A DNA stretch of 64,000 bases from Psychrobacter sp. NZS113 (lineage in GTDB: Bacteria > Pseudomonadota > Gammaproteobacteria > Pseudomonadales > Moraxellaceae): NCBI RefSeq assembly GCF_015864825.1, contig NZ_JADYWL010000007.1, positions 62,001-126,000 on the forward strand, read 5' to 3'. How positions within the stretch are numbered: position 1 is the first letter of the stretch; every line of letters starts with the position of its first letter. A model generated the notes under the pieces. It searched no databases, had not been told where the DNA came from, and saw nothing but the letters and a program-made list of their open reading frames with translations. Below are positions 52,445-61,192 of the stretch, in pieces. Position numbers and translations under genes: made by a program.

Positions 52445-53509
52445 TTATGATCCATTTACTGTGTAGCGTACGATAACTTCATTATCGAGTACTACATTGG
52501 TTGACCAAATGAATTCAGCATCTGCTTTTTCATTATCAAAAATATCTATGAAATTGGTATAAGCTGATTTGTTGTCTACCCCAATGGTTTGATTACTATA
52601 GGTGGTAGCGTTCGGCCAACTAGAGTCATCAAAGTCTGCTTGTTGCCAGTTGGTAGGCAATTCCCAGTGCAAGCCATAATCTGCCGAACCATCTTGCACA
52701 TTAGCTGTGGTAACACAATTACTAGACAGTCGCTCGCTACCTGACTCACTAACACAGGACAAGTCTCTAATCGGTGCGGTATAAAAAGTTTGTGCTTTCC
52801 AGGTTTCATCAGTCTTGGCGATGATGCTATTGTATTTATCTTTGATCACAGCGACTAGACCACCATCTCCTGCATGAAATTCTGAGCCATTATTACTCTC
52901 TGAACCAACACCTAAGTTTTCTTCCCAATCTACCAAATGCATAGCAACGGTAAACGGTGCTTTTGCTTTGAAACGTACAATGTTTGAATTGAACTGAGTA
53001 AACGGTACATTGTCACGCCCGACGGCTACGCCATTGACGTACATCTCAAAGTAATTATCTGCAAAGACATAAGCGGTATACACCTCACCATCTGCGTCTA
53101 CTTCAATGATGTCCGAACCATCAAGTTGAGCTAAAGCTTCACTTGCGGTGCGATAGTCGTTGCCCGTACAAGGGTTGTTTAAGTCAGACGCCACTGGGAA
53201 ATCTGTATTGAGCAAATTGGTTGCTGCTGGTACTGTCCACGATTTACCATCAGTTGACTGGATACTGCCGATGTTGGTTTGACGACCGCGGTCACATTCA
53301 TAGGCATTTGTCACGTCAGTCTGAGCAACACCTTGAGTTAAGCTAGCGGTGCCAGTATAGCTGCTGGCATCTGCACTGCTATTTACTGATGCTGTCGTTT
53401 GCTCATTGGCATCGGTGGCCGCTGAGTCTATCTGAGTTTGGCTACACGCCGCCAGCAATACAGCAGATACTGTCGTGGTTAGCAAAGCAGGTATTAAAAT
53501 AGGTTTCAT
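52445..53509 (-). CDS. Lipoprotein with jelly-roll-like domain
   Basis: 354 aa. Lipobox LLAAC (Cys about 22), a Thr/Ser-rich linker, then a domain with DNYFEMYVNGVAVGRDNVPF and D-x-W-like segments (DWEENLG, DDSSWPNATTY) of the kind found in beta-galactosidase-like jelly rolls. Cys in CDRGRQ, CTGND and CVSESG/SNCVTT could form disulfides. Function unknown. Downstream (minus) of the YHYH gene with 81 bp between. Confidence 0.6.
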   Translation of the reverse strand: MKPILIPALLTTTVSAVLLAACSQTQIDSAATDANEQTTASVNSSADASSYTGTASLTQGVAQTDVTNAYECDRGRQTNIGSIQSTDGKSWTVPAATNLLNTDFPVASDLNNPCTGNDYRTASEALAQLDGSDIIEVDADGEVYTAYVFADNYFEMYVNGVAVGRDNVPFTQFNSNIVRFKAKAPFTVAMHLVDWEENLGVGSESNNGSEFHAGDGGLVAVIKDKYNSIIAKTDETWKAQTFYTAPIRDLSCVSESGSERLSSNCVTTANVQDGSADYGLHWELPTNWQQADFDDSSWPNATTYSNQTIGVDNKSAYTNFIDIFDNEKADAEFIWSTNVVLDNEVIVRYTVNGS

Positions 53510-53590
53510 TAGGATTCCTTAGCATTATATAAGATGGTTTTTGAAATCAGCTTATTATTTCTATAACTGATCATTATCATTGAATGCACA

Positions 53591-55129
53591 CTATTTTTTC
53601 TGTATGTCATCAGTGCGTTTATAAGTCTGTACGGTCGTACCCTCTGGATCAATAAATTCAAAAGTATAAATATCTTTGGTCGCTTCAGTAGCGCCCCAAC
53701 CATAGTTAAGCTTATGCTCTTGACCGTCATGGGTATACGTTAGACTGTATTGAGTCGGACTTATAATCTTATAATCTGTGATCTCAGCTCCGCGCAAAGG
53801 CGTCAGCGCTGGGCGAACGCCATGAGTATGTGCTTGCGGTGAAATTTCATTTTCTGGTGCTTTCGTATCTGGGTTTATAGTGACCTTACCGCGCAAACCG
53901 GCAATTAAATACGGAAACTCTGAAGTAGCATGGTATTCATAGCTACCGTCTTCATTGAATTTGCCTAAATATTCATCAAGCTCATCATCGGTTTCACCAT
54001 AGACAGGAAAGCCGTCTAGTGCATAAGCAATGGGCTTACCTTCACCAACTTGTGACTGTAGATGGGTTGGTGCAAGATGATAGTGGTAGTCATCAGCGCG
54101 TCCAGAATGCCCGCCCCAATTGTCTAACTCTCCGAATGCTTTGGCATCCTCACCACGATTGTTTAATGGGTTAAATATAGGAATGCCATTAGCTGCAATA
54201 GCGATGGCCCCTTTCATAAAATTGTCTTTGGCCATTAAAGGCTCATCGGCAAGCTCAGGCTGTAAAGGAATGACCCAACTGTTCTCATTGGTATAATCCT
54301 GGTCTATAGGTACTTGCTGTTGCCAACTGGTGATACCTGTCATCATTTCGTGGCTTGGGATACCATTTGATTCGACATACAGATATTTATCATCATGATG
54401 AGTACTGACGTTATCGAATGAGCCAAATACTGACGTCATAAAATCAATATCATTGGCTGGTACGGGCAAATGAGCAACCGCCTCTTTCGTCTTTTCACCG
54501 ATATTTTGAGCCGTCTCAGTACTGCTACAAGCCACAAGCAAAGCAGCTGAACCCAATACTCCAAAAACTGAATAGGTGATTTTTGACGGTCGGTTTTTCT
54601 TGTGGCGTATATTCAAAACATAGAACAAAACCAAACCACTCGCTAAGACCAAGCCACCCAACAAGTAGAAGAATAAGACAGAGCGTGTGTCACTGTTATC
54701 CGTCATGACAAACGTTGCCGCATCAGCTTTATTTAGTGCCGTTCCATTATCGTTAGCGATAACAGTAGTATCGTTTGGATTTTGGATAGCCGTTAATTGA
54801 TTACTACTTACTAGATTGTCAATCACTGCTAGCTGATTGATCGCTTGAATATGGGCGTTTTTTTCCAAAATATAGGTTTGATCATCGGCTGAAAAGTCCG
54901 ACAAATCAAAAGAGAGCAACTGATGGTGGCTATCCGTTAAATAAACAGTACCATCTTCTAGTTTGATAAAATCAGCAGCGACACTAGGCTGGCCTGTGAT
55001 CTGCCACTCTTTGGCAGGCATGGTATGTTCACTAAGGTCATGCGCGTAGGCAGAGGTCAGTGATGAAACTTGTATGGCAGTGACAATAGCAAGCAAGCTG
55101 AAAGCTTTAGCTGTTTTTGTAAGGGTCAT
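53591..55129 (-). CDS. YHYH-domain membrane protein
   Basis: 512 aa. Signal peptide (SAYAH), a ~120-residue N-terminal domain, a membrane helix (about 151-172), positively charged IRHKKNRPSK, a second hydrophobic segment (185-200) ending LLVAC with Cys201, then the YHYH domain: SNGIPSHEMMTG, ANGIPIFNPLNN, DDYHYHLAP and YALDGFPVYGE, with HTHGVRP near the end. Predicted topology places the YHYH domain outside the inner membrane. His clusters suggest metal binding. Function unknown. Forms an apparent operon with the lipoprotein gene. Confidence 0.8.
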   Translation of the reverse strand: MTLTKTAKAFSLLAIVTAIQVSSLTSAYAHDLSEHTMPAKEWQITGQPSVAADFIKLEDGTVYLTDSHHQLLSFDLSDFSADDQTYILEKNAHIQAINQLAVIDNLVSSNQLTAIQNPNDTTVIANDNGTALNKADAATFVMTDNSDTRSVLFFYLLGGLVLASGLVLFYVLNIRHKKNRPSKITYSVFGVLGSAALLVACSSTETAQNIGEKTKEAVAHLPVPANDIDFMTSVFGSFDNVSTHHDDKYLYVESNGIPSHEMMTGITSWQQQVPIDQDYTNENSWVIPLQPELADEPLMAKDNFMKGAIAIAANGIPIFNPLNNRGEDAKAFGELDNWGGHSGRADDYHYHLAPTHLQSQVGEGKPIAYALDGFPVYGETDDELDEYLGKFNEDGSYEYHATSEFPYLIAGLRGKVTINPDTKAPENEISPQAHTHGVRPALTPLRGAEITDYKIISPTQYSLTYTHDGQEHKLNYGWGATEATKDIYTFEFIDPEGTTVQTYKRTDDIQKK

Positions 55130-55749
55130 AACATGCTCTCGTTTGGATTGATATTTGAAAGTTAGTCATAGTCAGACAGAGGTACTTATGCGCACCTGTC
55201 TAAACGTCGTGGCTACTTATCATTATTCACTCAAAAAATTATAGTGACCAAATAATAAACTCATTGTATTACAGCGATAATATCAATTATTACTTTAGAC
55301 AAACTTTAAGAAATGTAATAGCTCAGAACTATTATTTCAATATCCTCAATTATTACCACCTATTGCTTAACTATCTATCTTCTTTGTATGTTGATGTTTA
55401 TTGTCGAATATCGCGTTAGCTTTTTGATGTTTTACTTCAGTGCTATGATATTTGACATACTCAATCGCAGTATTATCATAGTCATTCCACTATAAAAGTT
55501 TTACTGCGTTAACATATTACTTAAATAGATGATCAGATAATAACAGATAAAACAAGTATCTCATTCGCCCTACCAGTGTCATGTAACGAGAGAAAATAAG
55601 AAAATTGAGTAGCTATAAAACCTTGCACTCGCTAACAAAAAGCCAACTTCATTGTTGAGCGTTTATTTGTAGTATCGGTACTTAGTATATTGAACGATCA
55701 ATCAAATTCAACATAAATAAATTTTAATAAAACGATAAGGATAAAAACG
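55130..55749. other. Divergent intergenic region YHYH / peroxiredoxin-like
   Basis: About 620 bp, AT-rich, no gene. Contains TTGACA (55452-55457) with a -10-like TATCAT after 16 bases, embedded in a bulged inverted repeat (55443-55481). Confidence 0.45.
55443..55481 (+). promoter_or_regulatory. Promoter and dyad upstream of peroxiredoxin-like gene
   Basis: CTATGAT / ATCATAG (7 bp) and inner ATACT / AGTAT overlap a TTGACA-N16-TATCAT candidate promoter. It could be an operator for either divergent gene. About 270 bp from the peroxiredoxin start, so a leader would be long. Confidence 0.35.
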
Positions 55750-56292
55750 ATGTCAACAGACTACACTCAAAAACTTCATGCTGGCGTAAAATTCCCAGAG
55801 ATAGAAGTAACCATGCTAAATGGCGAAGTAAAATCATTGGGTACGCCCGAAAATGGTCATGACTGGAAAATGGTCGTCATTTATCGCGGTAAACATTGCC
55901 CAAAATGCACTCAATATCTCACTCAGCTTGAGTCTATAAAAGAGTCGTTTGCTAAGGTAGGCGTTGATATCATCGCCATCTCAGGTGATAGCAAAGAGCA
56001 ACTAGACGCGCACCTAGAAGAGTTAGACATTAACTTCCCTATCGCTTACGGTCTAACTGTTGAGCAGATGCACATGCTAGGTCTATACATCTCTGACCCA
56101 CGCTCAGAGAAAGAAACCGACCATCCATTCGCTGAGCCTGGCTTGTTTATTATCAATGCAGAAGGTGATATTCAGATACTCGATATCTCAAATGCACCAT
56201 TTGCTCGTCCAGATCTAGAAGTGCTCGCTGGTGGTTTAGCTTTTATTAGAAATCCAGAAAATAACTACCCTATCCGTGGTATGCATCGCTAG
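55750..56292 (+). CDS. Peroxiredoxin-like / AhpC-TSA family protein
   Basis: 180 aa, no signal. Thioredoxin fold with CPKC (HCPKCTQY), in place of the usual TxxC of peroxiredoxins, and VDIIAISGDSKEQLDAHL. Likely a thiol redox enzyme. The ATG follows AAGGA. Monocistronic with a strong terminator. Confidence 0.8.
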   Translation: MSTDYTQKLHAGVKFPEIEVTMLNGEVKSLGTPENGHDWKMVVIYRGKHCPKCTQYLTQLESIKESFAKVGVDIIAISGDSKEQLDAHLEELDINFPIAYGLTVEQMHMLGLYISDPRSEKETDHPFAEPGLFIINAEGDIQILDISNAPFARPDLEVLAGGLAFIRNPENNYPIRGMHR

Positions 56293-56325
56293 AAGTTGTT
56301 TAAATAGCAATTTTATATATCTTCC

Positions 56326-56359
56326 AAAAAAAGAGCTCCCCATTAGGGAGCTCTTTTTT
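56326..56359 (+). terminator. Intrinsic terminator after peroxiredoxin-like gene
   Basis: AAAAAAGAGCTCCC-CATTA-GGGAGCTCTTTTTT, near perfect stem with T6. Confidence 0.93.
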
Positions 56360-56498
56360 ATTTGATGATTGATAACCCGCCTTAAAAATCCATATTGTAT
56401 CCATCTATCATAATGTACGACTGTGATAATCTTAGGCTCGGCACCTTCAAAACCACTCTCTCATATATCGATTATCTACATACAAGCGTATTATTTCT

Positions 56499-57293
56499 AT
56501 GTCAAAAATACTATTTATCACCACTCGTGTCATCTTAGTCACTATCGGTATCGTGATCATCGTTGACTGTGTTGCTTTGATAGCGGTTGGTAAAATTAAT
56601 TTTGGCTCGGTAGTACCGTTGCTATTAGGGATAGTCTTTGTCGCTCATGGGCTATTTTGGCAAACTATTCGCAGATATTGCTGCCAGAACCTTTGGTTGA
56701 ACCGACTCTGGTATGGACTGTGGGCTGTATTTACGATTTGGCTCATCAGCTTTATGATCTTTATCTACTCCTTACAGCAGCAGATTACGCTTAGCACACA
56801 GCCTGCATCGACCGTGGCAGCGATTATTGTACTGGGTTCAGGGACGGTAGCAGGCAAGCCAACACCGACCCTCGCCAAACGCTTGGACACCGCTGTACCA
56901 CTGATCGAATCACAACCTAATGCATTGGTCATAACCAGTGGCGGCGTGGGCTTTCAGCGTACACGTAGCGAGGCTGATATTATGGCAACGTACTTACATG
57001 AGACCCACGGCATAGCATTCGAGCGTATTTTACAAGAAGGTAAAAGCACCAGTACCGAAGAAAACTTAGCCAATAGCCGAGACATCTTAGAAGCAAACGG
57101 GCTGTCTATCGCTGAGCCTATTGCTATTGTGACCAGTGACTTTCATACCATTCGCGCAGCCAGTATCGCCAAGCATCAAGGCTATGAACAGCCTATCACT
57201 GTCGCCAGTCCTACGCCTTTATCTATTCGCTATAATGCATGGTTTCGAGAGTACTTTGCCTTTGTGAGTGGCTGGCTATTAGGAGAGTATTAA
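56499..57293 (+). CDS. YdcF/SanA-like DUF218 membrane protein
   Basis: 264 aa. Three hydrophobic segments in the first 95 residues, then the DUF218 domain with AAIIVLGSG, ITSGGVG, EGKSTSTEENLANSR and AIVTSDFHTIRA. Related proteins (ElyC, SanA, YdcF) act in envelope/peptidoglycan maintenance; the reaction is not settled. Independent of its neighbours. Confidence 0.8.
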   Translation: MSKILFITTRVILVTIGIVIIVDCVALIAVGKINFGSVVPLLLGIVFVAHGLFWQTIRRYCCQNLWLNRLWYGLWAVFTIWLISFMIFIYSLQQQITLSTQPASTVAAIIVLGSGTVAGKPTPTLAKRLDTAVPLIESQPNALVITSGGVGFQRTRSEADIMATYLHETHGIAFERILQEGKSTSTEENLANSRDILEANGLSIAEPIAIVTSDFHTIRAASIAKHQGYEQPITVASPTPLSIRYNAWFREYFAFVSGWLLGEY

Positions 57294-57353
57294 TGCTAGC
57301 CATATTCTAGTCATCAGTACGGTATATCTATATAGGTACACTGTTAGAAGCAG

Positions 57354-58274
57354 CTACTTATCGGTCGTCTTTTGCAAGACATAGACCACAAACTTTGCCT
57401 CAGTATTAAATGGCTTCATTTCCACAGCTTCTAGCAACGTCTGTCTTTTCTCGTTACGTGCACGATAGGCATAAGGGGTCATGGCCATTAAATCAGCCAA
57501 ATCACCTGCTGATAACGTCAATTCTGTACTGATACGATGAGTATCTAATAGCGTGAAATACGGAGACAACTCTGTCAGAAATTTATCAGAATCATGCTCG
57601 CGCACATCATCGAATAAGGCATCACGCACCGTTGCCAAGTGACCTGCATCAGGCTTGGCAATGATTAAATAGCCATCATCAGCCAATACTTCAGCAAAAG
57701 CCTCTGGCAAAATGGGACTAAAAATACTACTGATACCCGTCACACTACGAGCGCGTAATGGCAAGTGTGCAGCACTGGTGACCAGCGGATAAATCGCCGT
57801 CATCTGAGCAGATGGCTCTTTATTCTGCTGATACCATAACTGGCCTACTGCTTTGCTGACTTTGGCCAATTCAACCAATGCAGGTTTACTGATATCAGCA
57901 GCGATTAAAGTATCGATAACTTCAGTGCCCAGTTGCGCCATTGCCTGTGTGTAGTAGCCTTCTCCACAACCAATATCCAACCAATTTACCTGCTCATTTG
58001 ACGACAATAACGCCACCATTTTTTGGCAGATTAAATCGTTCAATGGCTTATAGTGTTCAGCATGCAAAAATCGCTTGCGTGCCTCAATAGACTGCTGACT
58101 ATCGCCCGGTGCTTTGGATTTTTTTTGTTGGACTGGCAGTAGGTTGACATAACCCTGACGCGCCACATCAAATGGATGTACCGTTTGTTTAGGGTGTAGG
58201 CTACCATCACAGCGCCACGTATCTGTAGCAGGCTGTAGTGGAGATTGACAAAGGGGGCAGATAAATAAAGACAC
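57354..58274 (-). CDS. rlmA: 23S rRNA (guanine-N1)-methyltransferase RlmA-like
   Basis: 306 aa from GTG at 58274; a TTG at 58295 is possible. N-terminal zinc ribbon CPLCQSPL...WRCDGSLHP, then HPFDVARQGYVNLLPVQQKK and the SAM motif LDIGCGEGYYTQ. A frame extending to 58382 would begin inside the mraY terminator, so the short start is preferred. Modifies G745 of 23S rRNA in the E. coli homologue. Confidence 0.85.
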   Translation of the reverse strand: MSLFICPLCQSPLQPATDTWRCDGSLHPKQTVHPFDVARQGYVNLLPVQQKKSKAPGDSQQSIEARKRFLHAEHYKPLNDLICQKMVALLSSNEQVNWLDIGCGEGYYTQAMAQLGTEVIDTLIAADISKPALVELAKVSKAVGQLWYQQNKEPSAQMTAIYPLVTSAAHLPLRARSVTGISSIFSPILPEAFAEVLADDGYLIIAKPDAGHLATVRDALFDDVREHDSDKFLTELSPYFTLLDTHRISTELTLSAGDLADLMAMTPYAYRARNEKRQTLLEAVEMKPFNTEAKFVVYVLQKTTDK

Positions 58275-58372
58275 GAGTTTCTCAAAGTCATACAAATATG
58301 ACTGACATTTTAGCAAAATTCGAGTTAGTTCATGCAGAAAAGAAGCTATTAAAAACGTGATGACTGGAAAAC

Positions 58373-58408
58373 AAAAAGCCACTTCAAATAGATTTGAAGT
58401 GGCTTTTT
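58373..58408 (-). terminator. Terminator after mraY
   Basis: AAAAAGCCACTTCAAA-TAGA-TTTGAAGTGGCTTTTT, perfect 16-bp stem. T-run on both strands. About 95 bp after the mraY stop. Confidence 0.95.
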
Positions 58409-58454
58409 AGTCAACAGTATTGATATTAATTCAACGTCAATCAGAATGACGGTA

Positions 58455-58519
58455 TCAACGTCGCTTTGAAATTAACGAACCTTTAAAGTTAACGTAGCTT
58501 TATTAACGTAGCTTTAAAG
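58455..58519 (-). repeat. Four tandem 17-bp repeats at the mraY stop
   Basis: Units at 58455-58471, 58472-58488, 58489-58502 (14 bp) and 58503-58519, consensus TTAACGTAGCTTTAAAG. The last unit encodes the C-terminus and stop of mraY. Each unit carries TTAACG-like stop-bearing sequence on the minus strand. Confidence 0.8.
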
Positions 58520-59621
58520 TCATGAGACCTAAAATAACAAGAATGATAGCGATAATCCAAAACCTTGCCACCACTTGCGTTTCTTTCCAGCCAATTTCTT
58601 CAAAGTGATGATGTAATGGTGCCATACGAAACACGCGTTTTTTACGCAGTTTATACGAGCCTACTTGTAGCATAACAGACAGTGCTTCAGCGACGAACAA
58701 ACCACCCATAATGGCGAAGGCAATCTCTTGACGAGTCATAACCGCAATCGTACCGAGCATCGCACCGAGGGCAAGTGCGCCGACATCACCCATAAATACT
58801 TGTGCTGGATGCGCATTGAACCATAAGAAACCAAGTCCTGCGCCAATCATCGAGCCACAAACAATAATGACTTCAGAGTTGTAGGCGATATAAGGCACAT
58901 GCAAGTAATCAGCAAAGCGTACATCACCTGATACATAGGCCATCGCCCCTAAACCTGCTGCGACTAAAACCACTGGTAAGATAGCCAAACCATCTAAACC
59001 GTCGGTCAAGTTGACAGCATTGGATGAGCCGTTGATCACAAAGTAGGTAAAGATAATAAAACCAATACCAAAAGGCACTGCCGAAAATGGAATCATCCAA
59101 TCTTTAAAGATAGGCAATAACAGATCCTGCATCTCACGAGTAGTCGCGATATCTGGCTGTAGCGTCGCAATATAATACAAAGACACTCCAACGAACAACG
59201 CGCCCATCGAGAGCCAGAAATATTTTTTGCGAGCGATTAAGCCTTTGGGATTTTTATACTTAATCTTGAGCCAATCATCTGCCCAACCCACTGCCCCAAA
59301 AATAATCATGACAACGAGTAAAATCCAAACGTAAGGATTATTTAAGCGTGCCCAAAGCAATGTCGATATCCCAATCGCGCTCAAAATCAACACCCCACCC
59401 ATAGTCGGGGTACCCGTTTTGGCCAAATGTGATTGTGGCCCATCACTACGAATCGCCTGACCATACTTTAATGCACGCAGGTGTCGAATGACACGTCCAC
59501 CAAAAATCATGCTAAAGGCAAGCGCGGTCACGACCGCAAGTAACGCTCTCAACGTCAATGAAGAAACCGCAGAAAACGGCGTATAATACTGGCCAAGCCA
59601 GCCAAACAACCAAACTAACAC
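58503..59621 (-). CDS. mraY: Phospho-N-acetylmuramoyl-pentapeptide-transferase
   Basis: 372 aa, 10 membrane segments. Makes lipid [38 protein letters not shown] and [12 protein letters not shown] are diagnostic. GTG start at 59621 with AGGAG, 3 bases after the murF stop. Confidence 0.98.
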   Translation of the reverse strand: MLVWLFGWLGQYYTPFSAVSSLTLRALLAVVTALAFSMIFGGRVIRHLRALKYGQAIRSDGPQSHLAKTGTPTMGGVLILSAIGISTLLWARLNNPYVWILLVVMIIFGAVGWADDWLKIKYKNPKGLIARKKYFWLSMGALFVGVSLYYIATLQPDIATTREMQDLLLPIFKDWMIPFSAVPFGIGFIIFTYFVINGSSNAVNLTDGLDGLAILPVVLVAAGLGAMAYVSGDVRFADYLHVPYIAYNSEVIIVCGSMIGAGLGFLWFNAHPAQVFMGDVGALALGAMLGTIAVMTRQEIAFAIMGGLFVAEALSVMLQVGSYKLRKKRVFRMAPLHHHFEEIGWKETQVVARFWIIAIILVILGLMTLKLR

Positions 59622-59624
59622 CGC

Positions 59625-61085
59625 CTACTCCTCGACTAGCGCATTTATAAGGGTTTCCATTTCCATGGAACGAGAGCCTTTGAACAACACAGTACAAGGC
59701 TTCGCTTGTTGCGCTTGCAAATACGGCTGTAAATACTGTAATAAACTGTCTTTATCCGTGAATGCATGAGCGCTAATATCAGCAATCTCTTTCGCACCCG
59801 CCACGGTATAAGGGGCATACTCACCAACACAAAGCAGCACATTGATGCCTGTGGTCGCAATCGTACGACCCAAACTTTGATGTTCACTAATAGCTGCTTC
59901 ACCTAGCTCACCGATATCACCGAGCACCATCACTTGCGTACCAGTCTGCGCTGCCAATACTTTAGCAGCTGCACGCACCGAATGGGGGTTGGCATTATAA
60001 GTGTCATCAATTAAGCGATGCATACCGAGCAACTGACTGTTCAAACGTCCCTTGGCTGGACGGGCATTTTCAAGACCAATCACGATATCACTCACGTCGA
60101 TATTTAGTGCATGCGCACAGGCAGCAGCGGCCAAAGCATTATTGACATTGTGCTCACCAGCCAGTGGCAAGTTGATATCATGAACTTGGCTGCCAATATG
60201 CAATTTAAACTCACTGCGCTCAGGCTCTACATCGAGATGGCTAGCACTAACGTCCGTATTACCAAAGCCAATTACATGAGACGTCTGCTTTTCAGCGATA
60301 CGGCGCAATTGATTGGTAAAATCATCCTTATCAGGAACGATGGCACACTGGTTATCGGTTAATGTACTATAAATCTCTGCTTTGGTTTGGCAGATACCTT
60401 CGCGACTACCGAATTCACCCAAATGCGCAGTGCCAATATTCAGGATACAAGCCACGTCAGGCTGAACAATCTCAGTCGTATAGGCAATCTCACCAATATG
60501 ATTAGCGCCCAACTCTAAGATAGCATAGCGGTGATGATCCGACAGCTCAAGTAGCATCATCGGTACGCCCAAGTCATTATTTAGGTTGCCACGGGTAATC
60601 AGTGTCGGCGCCAATCTACCAAAGATACTACCAAGCATCTCTTTGCAGGTGGTCTTACCACTAGAACCAGTGATTGCAATTACGGTCAAATCTGCGTGCT
60701 GCTGACGACGATAAGCGGCCAGCTGACCTAGGGCTAAACGCGTATCACTCACTACCAACTGCGGAATGCTATTTGGACTGGTAACAGGACGCGATACGAT
60801 AGCAGCGATTGCACCTTGTGATGCTGCCATATCGATATAATCATGACCATCAAAATTGTGGCCGCTCAGCGCTAAAAATATATCACCTGGCTTTATCGTG
60901 CGGGTATCGGTAGCGATACGATTGCCAGTGACAGCATCGTTTGATAGCACTGTCTGTCCTGCATTTATTTGTTCTGGTGATAACTGCCAATGACCATCAA
61001 GAGATGCTGTCGCGGCAAGCAGATTATCTACTTGCCAGACATACAGCCCTTGCGACTGAGTGGCAGTATCGTTGTCGGCTGTCAT
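59625..61085 (-). CDS. murF: UDP-MurNAc-tripeptide--D-Ala-D-Ala ligase
   Basis: 486 aa. P-loop TGSSGKTTCKEML, LTRGNLNNDLGVPM, LELGANHIGEI. Adds D-Ala-D-Ala to the tripeptide. Start has AAGG ahead. 107 bp from murE. Confidence 0.97.
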   Translation of the reverse strand: MTADNDTATQSQGLYVWQVDNLLAATASLDGHWQLSPEQINAGQTVLSNDAVTGNRIATDTRTIKPGDIFLALSGHNFDGHDYIDMAASQGAIAAIVSRPVTSPNSIPQLVVSDTRLALGQLAAYRRQQHADLTVIAITGSSGKTTCKEMLGSIFGRLAPTLITRGNLNNDLGVPMMLLELSDHHRYAILELGANHIGEIAYTTEIVQPDVACILNIGTAHLGEFGSREGICQTKAEIYSTLTDNQCAIVPDKDDFTNQLRRIAEKQTSHVIGFGNTDVSASHLDVEPERSEFKLHIGSQVHDINLPLAGEHNVNNALAAAACAHALNIDVSDIVIGLENARPAKGRLNSQLLGMHRLIDDTYNANPHSVRAAAKVLAAQTGTQVMVLGDIGELGEAAISEHQSLGRTIATTGINVLLCVGEYAPYTVAGAKEIADISAHAFTDKDSLLQYLQPYLQAQQAKPCTVLFKGSRSMEMETLINALVEE

Positions 61086-61125
61086 AGTGATTACCTTATA
61101 TGATGACTACTTAATTTTTATAAAC

Positions 61126-61192
61126 ATTAGGGTCTGTTGAACATTCAAATATTAGGGCTGCTGATTGCTAAAATTGCACCAAGGCCAATTGC
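61126..61192 (-). other. murE-murF intergenic sequence with TAGGGTCTGTTGAAC-like end
   Basis: Contains TAGGGTCTGTTGAACATTC, a string reminiscent of repeat-element ends, in a 107-bp gap. No second inverted end is seen, so it is only a candidate relic. Confidence 0.25.
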
